DNA from: Siphonodentalium dalli
Taxonomy: Eukaryota > Mollusca > Scaphopoda > Gadilida > Siphonodentaliidae
Direction: 5' to 3'
Assembly (NCBI GenBank): GCA_032622095.1
Contig: CP136062.1
Location: forward strand, 138,154,351-138,218,350
Length of the DNA stretch: 64,000 nucleotides
The position numbers and the translations under genes are program-made. Position 1 is the stretch's first letter; every line of letters begins with the position of its first letter. The notes under the pieces were generated by a model, which was not told where the DNA came from, did not search any database, and saw only the letters and a program-made list of their open reading frames with translations. This document shows positions 11,764 to 22,942 of this stretch, piece after piece.

Positions 11764-12905
11764 AAAGCAAAGTTTGATTCAATGGTTGTTCACAGACTCA
11801 AGTTTTCATTTATAAAAAGCTACCGGTCAAATAAAGCCATCTTATTCGGGGGACATATTTTCGTTGGCAAGCTGAAAATTAGCTTAATGGGACCCAATGC
11901 CGTCGCAGTGGGTAAATTTGCAAATATATAAAAGTCTGTAAAACATCATCACTATGAAAAACATGGAGAATTAGATAAACTTTGTTATTATATAATCAAC
12001 ATTTCGCGTGTATAAATTGTTGTTATGCAAACCGTGCACAAAGGTTACGCTGATTTTACAACAAACATCGCTAAACGTGTAGAAAATTTAAATATTTTAG
12101 TCTGAATATGATTTTCAGAATATATTTCAAGGCTTTGACCTTTTCCAATGTATACCACCAAGTTCTGATTGAACTTTTGGTATCTTATTGGACTATTTGA
12201 TTAATTGGAGAGTTATTAATAATGAAAATAAGAACAAAAGTAAATCTCTTTTTCATGTACTTCTTGATGATAAGTGTTTGCAAAATTTTATGTTATTTCG
12301 CATGAACCCACTTCGAATGCCTTTGGTCTCTTTAAGAAATTCTTAACGTACATCTTTAAGATAAGTGACCAAGATTTTCCGACAGCTCTTATACATAATA
12401 CACACGGCTTTACTTTGATGCACAAACAATTCGTCATTGTTCCGCAATAAATTCACGTACGAACCACCTTCGTGGGAGACGCGGTCTGGTAGATCTGTCA
12501 CAAAATGTACACCGCGGTTTATAGGCCGTTACTTCTCGCCACTTGGTCTTTTCGAGTGGGCATTTCACTACTCTCCGAAGACAATCGCTGTCACGCGCCG
12601 CGCGAAACCGATTTAACAGTGATATCCCGGTAGATCATTGAAGGGCCTCAATGGAATATTGGCCACCGCGAAGGCCATTGGTGATGTTACCTCGGACCGT
12701 TTCCAGAAATCCAACCCATATATCACTTCATATATAAACATTTTGTATAAATGGATCTTAATATTTATATTTTCAAAATTTAACTAGAAGTGGGACTGTC
12801 CCAGCGGGACTAACGATACACAATGGGGCTACATTAATGATATCCATATTAGCAAATTTGCAATCGAAAATAAAGCAACTATTCTAGATCTGTTCAAACT
12901 TGAGG
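11764..12905. other. No gene recognised; GC-richer patch near 12460-12710
   Basis: Mostly AT-rich. The patch at about 12460-12710 is GC-richer and has an open minus-strand reading with several Cys, Arg and Lys codons, but no domain I can name. It may be a decayed transposon or exon. Confidence 0.35.
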
Positions 12906-13140
12906 TGGGCATGTATGTTTGGTTCTTCGTTTGGTTCCCTTACTGGGACAAACCTGGGAACCCGTGGGGACCTAATATTATGTGTGTATACCACGCACAG
13001 CGGGTCAACATCACTAAATTTACCATCTGGGGACCTCATTCTGCTCAGGCCTCATCTTCTGGGAAGTATCTATAGTCTTAAATGAACATTGTTGTTAGTT
13101 ACTTTTTCTCTTCTCTTCAGTTTCTATATCCCTAATTTGC
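12906..13140 (+). repeat. Direct repeat, copy 1
   Basis: TGTTTGGTTCTTCGTTTGGT followed by CCCTTACTGGGACAAACCTGGGAAC, with TTTCTATATCCCTAATTTGC further right. The same modules recur at 13545-13790, where the TTTCTATATCCC module lies before rather than after the GGTCAACATCAC-like module. The pair is therefore rearranged, not simply duplicated. Confidence 0.75.
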
Positions 13141-13370
13141 AGAAGATCAAATGCATACATTTCTTATACAAATTTATCCCCAACTTATGGGCTCTTCTGG
13201 TTGACCTCTGTATGGTATTACTTAAACATTTAAACTTTCCGAATTCCTTATCGCCCCATTGACAGTAAATATATAACATTATCCCTCTCTAAGTTGAGCT
13301 ACAGTGTCATTTACACCTTAATGATTTCTTTTGTCAGGCTAGCAAAATTCCAATTAACCGTCTCTTTTAA

Positions 13371-13540
13371 CCCTTTATAAACTAATTGATTCTCCAATTC
13401 AGTTATAAAAGTATACATTGGAACGGTCTAATAGAAATATCCATTTAGATGTGTGTGCAGGTAATAAAAGCGGAAACAGACAGAAAAACAGAGCAGAATA
13501 ATTTCTATTAATTGGGGGAAAATATTCTTCGCGAAGAACT
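13371..13540 (+). mobile_element. Truncated TTAA MITE, family C
   Basis: Begins TTAACCCTTTATAAACTAAT (TTAA at 13367-13370) and matches the left half of the ~230-bp elements at 34812 and 53546 (TTCTCCAATTCAGTTATAAAAG). It loses similarity before the direct repeat at 13545 and has no right terminus, so the 3' half was deleted or overwritten. Confidence 0.65.
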
Positions 13541-13544
13541 AAAA

Positions 13545-13790
13545 CATGTGTGTTTGGTTCTTCGTTTGGTTCCCCTACTGGGACAAACCTGGGAACCTCA
13601 TTTTGGTTCCCCCACTGGGACAAAACTGGGAATACTTTTTCCGTTCTGTTAAGTTTCTATATCCCCTAATTTGCAGAAGATAACATGCATAGTAGAGGTG
13701 ACTAATGGGTGAACATCACCAACTTCAACTGGGGAACTTCAATCTGATCATATAGTCTCCCATAGCAATTGAGGCCCCAGCAGATGTTCA
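13545..13790 (+). repeat. Direct repeat, copy 2
   Basis: Second occurrence of the TTTGGTTCTTCGTTTGGTTC / ACTGGGACAAACCTGGGAAC modules of 12906-13140. The GGTTCCC-CACTGGGACAAA module is itself repeated at 13604. Confidence 0.75.
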
Positions 13791-13851
13791 CAGAGAGAGA
13801 ATTTGGTGACGCTAGCCCGCCATGCGGGATAGCATCACTAAATATATATAT

Positions 13852-14746
13852 ACTAGAAGGTGACCCGACTTCGTCCGGGCTTTGACCTTGAATTGTCTAT
13901 TTTGAAGGCCAAGGTCAAGTGGGGTCACGATTTGACCCGTCCAAAACACAGTGCCCGAACAAAAGTACCCGACAAAAGTACCCGTCGAAATCCATCCGGT
14001 TTTACCCGATTTGACCTTGAATTGACCATTTTGAAGGTCAAGGTCAGGTGGGGTCAAACACCAACACCCCAAAAATGGTGGAAATCGGCCCAGCGGATAC
14101 CGGGAAATCGGCCCAGCGGATACCGAGATACCCTATGCATCAAATTTCGTCCGTAAAAATCCGCCAGTTTAACCCGATTTGATTTCCACTGAAGTATATA
14201 AACGCGCCTCAAGTTTCAACGTAAAGATAAATTACCATCGGTGCCCGAGATATCGCCAAGACGTCTGAAACAGTCAAATGCATTGGCCGGGTAAGAGTTA
14301 ACGTGATCTAACTTTATGACCTCTAACGACGTCATAGAAGTTACGCATTGTTTTTACCCTGATAGAAGATCGTACCACTTCTTCTTAATAATTGAGGCAG
14401 ATAACTAAAACGGATACATACATATTATATATCGTTGGAAAGAGGAAACACGAAAGATTCTCATAGTGTCATTATTATGACTGGCATGTTATTATTCGCG
14501 CTGATTCGAATCGATTTGTAAGCACCGAACTGAAATATATTAGCGCAAAACGGCGTAAAAACAGATTTGACCTCGGCACGTGAAAAGTTGACCTCGCACG
14601 GACAAAATAATAGGCCTATGTTAGTCCTGACCCGAAAATACCCCCACATACCAAGTTTCATCGAAATCGGCTGGGCCATTTTCGAGTCCATCGATTACAC
14701 ACAAACAAACACACAAACAGATCTTCCAAAATATATAATAGACTAG
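13852..14746 (+). mobile_element. CTAG-bounded element, copy 1 of a near-identical pair
   Basis: Starts ACTAGAAGGTGACCCGACTT and ends CAGATCTTCCAAAATATATA ATAGACTAG after a CACACAAACAAACACAC stretch. Almost the same 0.9 kb recurs at 17538-18446. Differences include a short deletion in copy 2 near 17708 and a 25-bp insertion near 17883. The body holds AAGGTCAAGGTCA words and a short direct repeat AAATCGGCCCAGCGGATACC at 14081 and 14105. No protein-coding signal. It belongs to a repeat type with a fixed head and tail and variable interior; the mechanism of spread is unknown. Confidence 0.8.
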
Positions 14747-15890
14747 CCGATGAGCCCGACGTTGTCCGGGCTATTCAAAAACCAAATTTCAAGTCGATGA
14801 GCCCGACGTTGTCCGGGCTATTCAAAAACCAAATTTCAAGTCGATAGCTCTACCCGTTTCCGAGATCTGGTCTGCGCATGCGCGAAGCTGGCGTCGCACG
14901 GGCTCGGCGACCCGATAAAATTCGTATCCGGGGCAAGATACATTCACATAGCAAATTTCAAGTCGATAGCTCCACCCGTTTCCGAGATCTCGTCTGCGCA
15001 TGCGCGAAGCTGGCGTCGCACGTGCTCGGCGACCCGATAAAATTCGTATCCGGGGCAAGATACATTCACATAGCAAATTTCAAATCGATAGCTCCACCCG
15101 TTTCCGAGATCTGGTCTGCGCATGCGCGAAGCGGGCGCCGCACGGGCTCGCCAATACGACAACGTTCACCGCCTGGTCAAACTACACACACGTACCAAGT
15201 TTCGTCCCGATCGGTCGAGAATCGTAGATTTGTATAAATGACAGACAGACAAACAAACAAACAAACAAACAGAGGTCTTCAAAATATATATGAGATCTCT
15301 GTCTGTTTGTCTGTATGTATGTTTGTCTGTCATTTATACAAATCTACGATTCTCGACCGATCGGGACGAAACTTGGTACGTGTGTGTAGTTTGACCAGGC
15401 GGTGGACGTTGTCGCATTGGCGAGCCCGTGCAGACGAGATCTCGGAAACGGGTGGAGCTATCGACTTGAAATTTGCTATGTGAATGTATCTTGCCCCGGA
15501 TACGAATTTTATCGGGTCGCCGAGTCCGTGCGACGCCAGCTTCGCACATGCGCAGCCGAAATCTCGGAAACGGGTGGAGCTATCGACTTGAAATTTGGTA
15601 TGTGAATGTATCTTGCCCCGGATACGAATTTTATCTGGTCGCCGAGCCCGTGCGACGCCATCTTCGCGCATGCGCAGACGAGATATCGGAAACGGGTGGA
15701 GCTATCGACTTGAAATTTGGTATGTGAATGTATCTTGCCCCGGATACGAATTTTATCGGGTCGCCGAGCCCGTGCGACACCAGCTTCGCGCATGCGCAGA
15801 CGAGATTTCGGAAACGGGTGGACCTATCGACTTGAAAGTTGGTTTTTGAATAGCCCGGACAACGTCGGGCTCATCGGCTAGTCTATTATA
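14744..15890. repeat. ~1.15-kb inverted repeat built of 122-bp units
   Basis: The left arm (14744-15290) carries three 122-bp units (AAATTTCAAG at 14831, 14953, 15075), then CGTACCAAGTTTCGTCCCGA and a GACAGACAAACAAAC tail. The right arm (15291-15890) is the inverse: tail first, then four 122-bp units (CTTGAAATTT at 15465, 15587, 15709, 15831). The axis lies near 15290 in AAAATATATATGAGATCTCT. It looks like two elements inserted head to head, tails meeting at the centre. Because 122 is not divisible by 3, the many overlapping open frames on both strands are artefacts. Confidence 0.9.
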
Positions 15891-16440
15891 TATTTTTGGA
15901 AGATCTGTCTGTGTGTGTGTCTGTGTGTTCGCGATGAACTCGAAAACGGCCGAGCCGATTTCGATGAAACTTGGTATGTGGGGGTATTTTCGGCCGGGGG
16001 GTGGCATGGGCCTATTAATTTGTCCGTGCGACGTGACCTTGAAATCGGGTCATTTCAAGGTCAAACGCCCGAATATCACGGGATTTCGATGAAACTTGGT
16101 ACGTGGGGTGCCTTTGGCCGGGGAGTGGCATAGGCCTATTAATTTGCCCGTGCGACGTGACCTTGACCTTGAAATCGGGTCATTTCAAGGTCAAACGCCC
16201 GAATATCACGGGATTTCGATGAAACTTGGTATGTGGGGGGACTTTCGTATGGGGAGTATGATAAGCATATTCATTTGCCCGTGCGACGTGACCTTGACCT
16301 TGAAATCGGGTAACTTCAATGTCAAATCGCCAATTTTGGTGGGATTTTGACGAAATTTGATACGTGGGGTTACTTTTGTCCACTGATTGTTTTGGACGGG
16401 TAAAATCGTGACCCCCGACCTGACCTTGACCTTCAAAATG
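15880..16440 (-). repeat. ~125-131-bp tandem repeat in a minus-oriented CTAG element
   Basis: Reads tail-first on the + strand: CTAGTCTATTATATATTT, then TCTGTCTGTGTGTG. Four copies of GATTTCGATGAAACTTGGTA follow, at about 15957, 16082, 16212 and (diverged) 16343. Each unit carries GTGCGACGTGACCTTGA. It is the same tail type as 13852-14746 in opposite orientation. Confidence 0.8.
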
Positions 16441-16463
16441 TTTCCAGAATGACAGATTAAGAA

Positions 16464-16770
16464 TTTCGAAGGTAGTGGGTTCGAACCCATGTTCAGACTG
16501 ATACGCTTCCTAACTCTCGGTGAAAGGGCTTCCTTTTAAGGATGTCCCCGTAGCCGAGGTGGTTAGGTCGTGGATTAGATCATCACAGTCTGGGCTAGAC
16601 GAGGTTGGCGCGGGTTCGAACCCCGGTATGGATGAAAATCGGGACCGGTTTTCAAGCTTGATTTGGTTTGGGGAACATCTCGATGTACCATTCCGATCGA
16701 CACATGGTTATTTCGATAAGAAATGAGAATTTGTTCACGAAAATATGAAGCAATGAACACTCATACTGAG
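16464..16770 (+). mobile_element. tRNA-derived SINE-like sequence(s)
   Basis: At 16544 GTCCCCGTAGCCGAGGTGG gives a pol III A box, and GGGTTCGAACCCC at 16612-16624 gives a perfect B box 50-60 bp later, as in a class II tRNA. About 140 bp of non-tRNA sequence follows before an AT microsatellite. A second B box (GGGTTCGAACCC at 16477) just upstream lacks a visible A box and is probably a truncated neighbour. A real tRNA gene is unlikely: the 3' acceptor strand does not close well and unrelated sequence runs on. Confidence 0.65.
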
Positions 16771-16789
16771 TCCGTGCCTCCATAACTCT

Positions 16790-16792
<3 letters not shown>

Positions 16793-16827
<35 letters not shown>
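16793..16827. repeat. (AT)n microsatellite
   Basis: About 17 uninterrupted AT dinucleotides, ending directly at the ACTAG start of the next element. Confidence 0.95.
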
Positions 16828-16828
<1 letters not shown>

Positions 16829-17541
16829 TAGAAGGTGACCCGACTTCGTCCGGGCTATTAAAAAACAAAATTTCAAGTCGATTGCTCCACCCGTTTCCGA
16901 GATCAGGTCTGCGCATGCGCGAAGCTGGCGTCGCACGGGCTCGGCGACCCGATAAAATTCGTATCCGGGGCAAGATACATTCACATACCAAATTTCAAGT
17001 CGATAGCTCCACCCGTTTCCGAGATATATAGCCCAATGTCATTTGCGGATACCTCGGCCGGTGATGAGTTAACGCGACATCGGCCTTCCAAGAGTTAACG
17101 CGATCACGTCACGATATGTTGATCGCGTAATATATTCACGCAATGATTTTCGATGAGCGAAGCATGGTCCCGCGTTCTTCCCGATAATTAAGGTAGAAAC
17201 TTTAAACGTACACAGGCGTGTGATACATCATTGGAAAGATGAAACGCCACAGATTCTAACCGTGCAAATTATATGACTGGCAATTTATTATTCGCGCTAT
17301 ATCGAATCGATTTGTGAGCACCGAACTGAAATATATTAGCGCAAAACGGCGTAAAAACAGATTTGACCTCGGCACGTGAAAAGTTGACCTCGCACGAACA
17401 AATTAATAGGCCTATGTTACTCGTGGCCCGAAAATACCCCCACATACCAAGTTTCATCGAAATTGGCTCAGCCGTTTTTGAGTCCATCGATTACACACAA
17501 ACACACAAACAAACAGATCTTCCAAAATATATAATAGACTA
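16828..17541 (+). mobile_element. CTAG-bounded element, composite copy
   Basis: Head ACTAGAAGGTGACCCGACTT at 16828, one full 122-bp unit and part of a second up to about 17025. A different middle follows (17030-17270), then the same tail region as 13852-14746 (GTTTCATCGAAAT, ACACAAACACACAAACAAAC, AATATATAATAGACTAG). Its last CTAG is the first CTAG of the next copy. It combines the interior of one subtype with the tail of another. Confidence 0.75.
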
Positions 17542-18446
17542 GAAGGTGACCCGACTTCGTCCGGGCTTTGACCTTGAATTGTCTATTTTGAAGGCCAAGG
17601 TCAAGTGGGGTCACGATTTGACCCGTCCAAAACACAGTGCCCAAACAAAAGTACCCGACAAAAGTACCCGTCGAAATCCATCCGGTTTTACCCGATTTGA
17701 CCTTGAATTGATCAAGGTCAGGTGGGGTCAAACACCAACACCCCAAAAATGGTGGAAATCGGCCCAGCGGATACCGGGAAATCGGCCCAGCGGATACCGA
17801 GATACCCTATGCATCAAATTTCGTCCGTAAAAATCCGCCAGTTTAACCCGATTTGATTTCCACTGAAGTATATAAACGCGCCTCATATACACACGCTCAT
17901 TAATTATCAAGTTTCAACGTAAAGATAAATTACCATCGGTGCCCGAGATATCGCCAAGACGTCTGAAACAGTCAAATGCATCGGCCTGTTAAGAGTTAAA
18001 CGTGATCTAACTTTATGACCTCTAACGACGTCATAGAAGTTACGCATTGTTTTTACCCTGATAGAAGATCGTACCACTTCTTCTTAATAATTGAGGCAGA
18101 TAACTAAAACGGATACATACATATTATATATCGTTGGAAAGAGGAAACATGAAAGATTCTCATAGTGTCATTATTATGACTGGCATGTTATTATTCGCGC
18201 TGTTTCGAATCGATTTGTAAGCACCGAACTGAAATATATTAGCGCAAAACGGCGTAAAAACAGATTTGACCTCGGCACGTGAAAAGTTGACCTCGGATCT
18301 GAAAATCAATAGGCCTATGTTCGTCCCCGGCCGAAAATACACCCACATACCAGGTTTCATCGAAATCGGCTGGGCCATTTTCGAGTCCATCGATTACTGA
18401 CAGACAGACACACACACACACAGATCTTCCAAAATATATAATAGAT
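17538..18446 (+). mobile_element. CTAG-bounded element, copy 2 of the near-identical pair
   Basis: Near-identical to 13852-14746 over about 0.9 kb (see that entry). It abuts the preceding element without any spacer and ends in ATATATAATAGATATATA. Confidence 0.8.
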
Positions 18447-18465
18447 ATATATATAAAAACTAGCA

Positions 18466-21400
18466 GGGTTACCCGGCGTTGCCCAGGTTAAAGGTTAAAG
18501 TGATGTGAAACCCTCTGTGGATATTTGGTGGGAATAGAGAATACTCTTGCTCTCAAAATGTTACACGTATTCTCATAAATTGTATATTCAAATGGCATCT
18601 CAAAACATGATTCTTACACATGGAATATAAGTAGAGGCTCGCCTTTTCAGGTCGGAGCGATTATCATTTTGTTTATCGCGTTTAATCCGTCCCACCAATA
18701 AAGAAGTATTTATTTATTTACAACTGCGTATACTTCAGACGTTATAGCATGAAACATGAACATCATAAACACATTAGTTCGAAAAAATAAAAGACGACAA
18801 TTGTGTTTTACATAGAGATGTATCAATCAATCTAGTTTATCATATCTTCATGAAGATACAGATGTTTTATATATATGTCCAGTTGCTCCTCTGTTCTGGT
18901 GCTATATACTGGCTAATTATTTTCAGTTTAAAAGAAATGATGTTATGCAAATATAGCAGCTACATGTGCCCGACACAGCGAGATTTTGAGTAGTTTATGT
19001 TAGGCGATGAGTCTGTTCTAAAAAATGAATGAAATCCTCTGTATCGGGCAGATATACTCTTGTCAGATGTCACTATTGGAGGATCCTGAAAAGTCATGTG
19101 CTACGGACTGCGTTTTCCTTTATCTCAGAAGTAACCATATTTGACTGTACACTGTGACCACTATTTTTGAACAGGCCTGCTCTACATTTCGATATCTCTT
19201 GGCAATTGTAACTTTTTTTGTGGAAACTATATTGAATGGGACAGACTCAATCGTATTATAATATATACATGAGCCATTCTATATGCAATCCTCTGACGAT
19301 TCAAGGTCCCTCAGTTTGAATGAATATATATGTATCTCTTAAATAGATTGATATAAATATACTTTTAATGCTTTCTTCTATGTATCTGTGTTGCTAGATC
19401 ATTATAGGAATGCCCTGATTTCCATCCCCCTATAAATATGACAGTTGAGAAGATATAATTGTTCAAGTGACTTAATTCGGTCACCATTTGTCGAGATTGT
19501 GAAATTGGAACGCCAAAAACTCCATAGAACGACATGGAGATGGCCTGGGAGATGTATATATATAACGTTGTTGGATATCGGCGAATTGAACAATATTATA
19601 AATGCTAGTGAATCTCATCTCGCCATACATAACCCAAACGGCCCCAAATGTGATTTAATTCATCATATCATAAGAGAAGAACGTGTATGAATTTGGTGGA
19701 ATCAGTGCTAAATATATTTGTATCAACTTTGGTGCAACTCCCCTCATGCATGACTTGAACCGCGCCACTTTTGTCATATTTAAACCACGTCTATTAGACT
19801 CATGCATGCATTATATAATGGAGATGATTATATATAAGTTTGATGGTAATCGGCAACTAAACAAATTCTTATCATAGTTATTACCCCCCCCCATCTCTCA
19901 CTCAAACTGCACCAATTTCGCGTCTTTAAATCACACGTTTATATTCACGGAGAAGAATAATATATCAATTTGGTCGAAATCTGCGCTAAACATAGCCCCT
20001 CCCATGGCACCAACAACGTCACTTTAGAAAAGTTTAACCCGCACCATTATCTTACTCGTAAAAAGTTATCCATGTTAGACCGCCTTGGTGCCATCTCGAT
20101 TGTACCCTTAAAGTTATATATATAACACAGACAGATATTCGCAAATATTTGATTCATTGTATCATTTGAGAAGAACGTGTATGAGTTTGATGGTAATTGG
20201 CACTAAACATATTTTTATAAGTTTTTGTGGACCCTCCCGTCCCTATTTCGGACTCAATCGGCGCCATTTTTGACATCATTAAACCACACACTTAAGACTC
20301 ATTATAGAGATGAATATATATAAAATTTATGAAAATTGGCGAGTATGCAAATTCGTATCAAATTTAGGGCCACCATTGCATATCTCTCACCAAAAAGGCA
20401 CAAATTTAGCGCATTTAAACCACACGATTAGATTATTCGTATCACGGAGAAGAATATGTATTAAAGGTACGATTGGCCTTGGCGGTGGGTATCCTGTGAA
20501 AATATTTCCATCCGTCAAAAACCGCCACAAACAGAAAGAACAACAAAATGTAGACAGACTTTGTCCGTATACAAATAAGAAATATCGCATAAACAGTATG
20601 TTATTGTCACATTTTTTACCATTGTTATGTAAACAAAAGCATAAAAAGTTACTTTTCTGGTGTTTGTTTATAGTATGATGGTAAACATAAAGAGCGTTCT
20701 TTGTGGGTGAATTCCTGATATGGAACGAATAAAGAGCGTTTCTGCCATTTGTGTGTGATTAGCCAGCAGAATTGTGTTGTCTTCTGTAACACAATCAGGC
20801 TCTTGCTTAGGTAAAATATAGTAAATCTTTATGATAACATGCTGTTTACGCGATGGTCATGGTATATATGAACGAAACTGTATGCGTTTTAATGTTTTTC
20901 TGTTTACGGTGATTGGAACAAATATGAATATTTTCGACAACTAAGGCCTCACGTGCCTTTAATCAGGTGGAAATCGGCGCTAAACATATTGTTTATCAAT
21001 GTTTGTGTCTCTCTCACCCTCTAGACACCCCTGGCTCGAATGGCCACACTTTTGACATCTTTAAACCACACAATTAGACTCCTGATATCATGGAGATTAT
21101 TATTTGTAAGTTTGGTGCTAATCCGCGACCTAACAAATGTTTATAAAAATTAGTGACCACCCCACCCACCCCATCTCTCACCAAAGCAGCACCAATATGA
21201 CGTCTTTAAAATCACACGATTAGATTCCTCATATCATGGATAAGAATGTGTATCAATTTGGTGGAAATTGGCGCTAAAAATATTGTGTTTCAATTTTGGT
21301 GCCCCTCTCCCTTTCAGTGCAACTCTGACTCGAGTGACGCCACCTTTGACAGCTTGAAGTCAGCCATTAGACACCTCATACCATGGGGATGAATTTGTAT

Positions 21401-21925
21401 AAGTTTCGTGACAATCGGCGACTAAACCAATTCTTATCGCATTTAGTACCCACCCACCGCCCCCCCCCAACGACACCAATTTGGCGTCTTTAAATCACAC
21501 AATAAGATTCATTGTATCATGGAGAAGATCTCAGAAGAATGTGCATCAATTTGGTGGAATTCGGCGCTAAAATTATTTTGATCAAATTTGGTGCCCCTCC
21601 CCCATTCCAGGCATCCCTGACGCGAACGACGCGACTTTTGGCATATTTAAACCACACCATTAGATTCCTCATATTATGGGAATGATTATATATAAGTTTG
21701 TTAGCAATCGGCGACAATTTGTTTTCTGCCCCCCCCCCCTCCCCATTTTCTGCCCCTGACAACAACGGCGTCACTTTAGAAAATTCTAACCCTCGCCATT
21801 ATATTTCTCGTAAAAAGTTACCTCTATTAAACCCCTTTTGTGCCATCTAGGTGGTCCCTGTGAATTTATATAGCCCACATACAGACAGACAGACAGACAT
21901 TCGCAAATATAGATATAGATATATG
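18466..21925 (+). repeat. Tandem ~145-bp repeat tract with transposon-like head and tail
   Basis: Begins ACTAGCAGGGTTACCCGGCG and ends with CAGACAGACAGACAGACATTCG before an ATAG-rich stretch. From about 19640 the sequence is a series of diverged units. Each carries words like ATCGGCGCTAAACATATT, GTCTTTAAA(T/C)CACAC, TTAGATTCCTCATATCATGG and AAGAATGTGTATCAATTTGG, spaced about 143-159 bp (for example 21062, 21205, 21350, 21491, 21650). A tail-like block (CTCGTAAAAAGTTA ... CAGACAGATATTCGCAAATAT) occurs both at about 20035-20140 and 21790-21910, so two elements may lie in tandem. 18500-19640 shows no repeats or genes. Confidence 0.7.
20465..20958. mobile_element. TTAA insertion inside the 145-bp tract
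   Basis: A 494-bp segment bounded by TTAA (20461-20464, 20959-20962) with imperfect inverted ends AGGTACGATTGGCCTT / AGGCACGTGAGGCCTT. Joining the flanks regenerates a tract unit: GAATATGTAT before it and TCAGGTGGAAATCGGCGC after it match the GTATCAATTTGGTGGAAA of neighbouring units. Inside, AACATAAAGAGCG and TTCCTGATATGGAA words recur near 51490 and 29085. No conserved frame; the 122-codon frame starting at 20310 runs across the junction and is spurious. Confidence 0.8.
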
Positions 21926-21943
21926 ATTTATTCTCTGATCCAA

Positions 21944-22925
21944 AATATTATTAAATAGAGAAAACAAAACGTAGGTTTTTACAGAAGATGAACAGTAGAA
22001 CATATAGATCTTCTTGCAGTAGTTTACTGCAATCTTCGTTGTTTATTTTCCTTTATACTTTAGTGTTGTCTGCAAATATTTTTATGTTGCTGTCTATTCA
22101 TTCAGGGGTGTCCTTGATACAGCATAAGAATAGGCGAGGTTCCAAAAATTGGCCTTGAGGAATACCACTTGTGACTTTTCTCTGTTGTGATTGTGCATCT
22201 GCTAGCCTTACTAGTTGTGATCTACCAGAAGGCCTGTACCGTTGCAGTATCTTTCTCTTACCACATAGCTCCACAATTGATTAGTCAGTCTTGTATGTGT
22301 CACTGTATCAAAGGCCTTTCGGAAGTCAAGGTACACTGTAGCTGTGCTGTTACGAGTGTCCAGTTCTTCGTATCAGTTGTCTTGGACTTCCGAGTTGTGT
22401 TACACATGAATGTTTACTTCTAAATCTGTGTTGATGTTTGCTGAATAGTTGTTATCTTCCATGTGTTGAACGATTTTGTCACGGACAATGCTCTCCATTA
22501 TTTTGCACACCACGCTCGTCAGCTGACCGGTCTATAATTGATTGGTGTGCTTTTCTTTCTCTTTTTGAAAATTGGAACAACTGTTTTATTCTTCCAGGTC
22601 TGTGGTAACTCTCCAACAGCAATCGATTTTTGAAAAGTTCGCATAGCTTGTCACACAGAACTGAAGCTGCACATCTCAGCAGGGCAGGGTGAACTTGGTC
22701 TTCCCCGGGGGTATTTCGAAGGGTCCAAGGCGAGATGTTGTTTTTCAGCTTCTTCTTTGGTCACAACTATATATGTGTAGCTCGTCTTTGTAACTCCGGT
22801 ACTCCTTCTCCGGTACTGGGTCATCATCTTCTGCTGAAAAGACGCTAGCAAAGAATGAGTTTAATATCTCTGCCTGTGGGTGTTGTCACTACATATATAT
22901 TATTAATATAGTTCCTTCTTTATGC
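21944..22925 (-). pseudogene. L2/CR1-like reverse transcriptase fragment, inactive
   Basis: Read on the minus strand with frameshifts and stops, this gives RT landmarks in order: LNSFFASVF (~22860), a P-x-W-K...VPIFKK block and NYRPVS (~22520-22600), YLDFRKAFD (~22320), SGIPQG (~22160) and FADNTK (~22070). The second catalytic Asp of the FADD box reads Asn, and several frameshifts break the frame, so it is dead. Flanks TTTATTCTCTGATCCAA (21927-21943) and TTTATTCTCTCATCCAA (22926-22942) agree at 16 of 17 positions and look like a target-site duplication. This marks an independent 5'-truncated insertion. Similar to L2/CR1 clade elements; clade not certain. Confidence 0.8.
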
Positions 22926-22942
22926 TTTATTCTCTCATCCAA

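Noticed and set aside
14822-16007. A dozen overlapping frames on both strands suggesting a repeat protein
   Set aside because: The 122-bp unit is not a multiple of 3, so each repeat changes frame. Similar frames appear on both strands because the block is an inverted repeat.
16544-16630. Functional tRNA gene
   Set aside because: A and B boxes are good, but the acceptor stem does not close and unrelated sequence continues; SINE-like.
13852-18446. Helitron interpretation of the CTAG ends
   Set aside because: CTAG at the 3' end fits CTRR, but I see no 5' TC start, no fixed hairpin just before the end and no A/T insertion site. Left unclassified.
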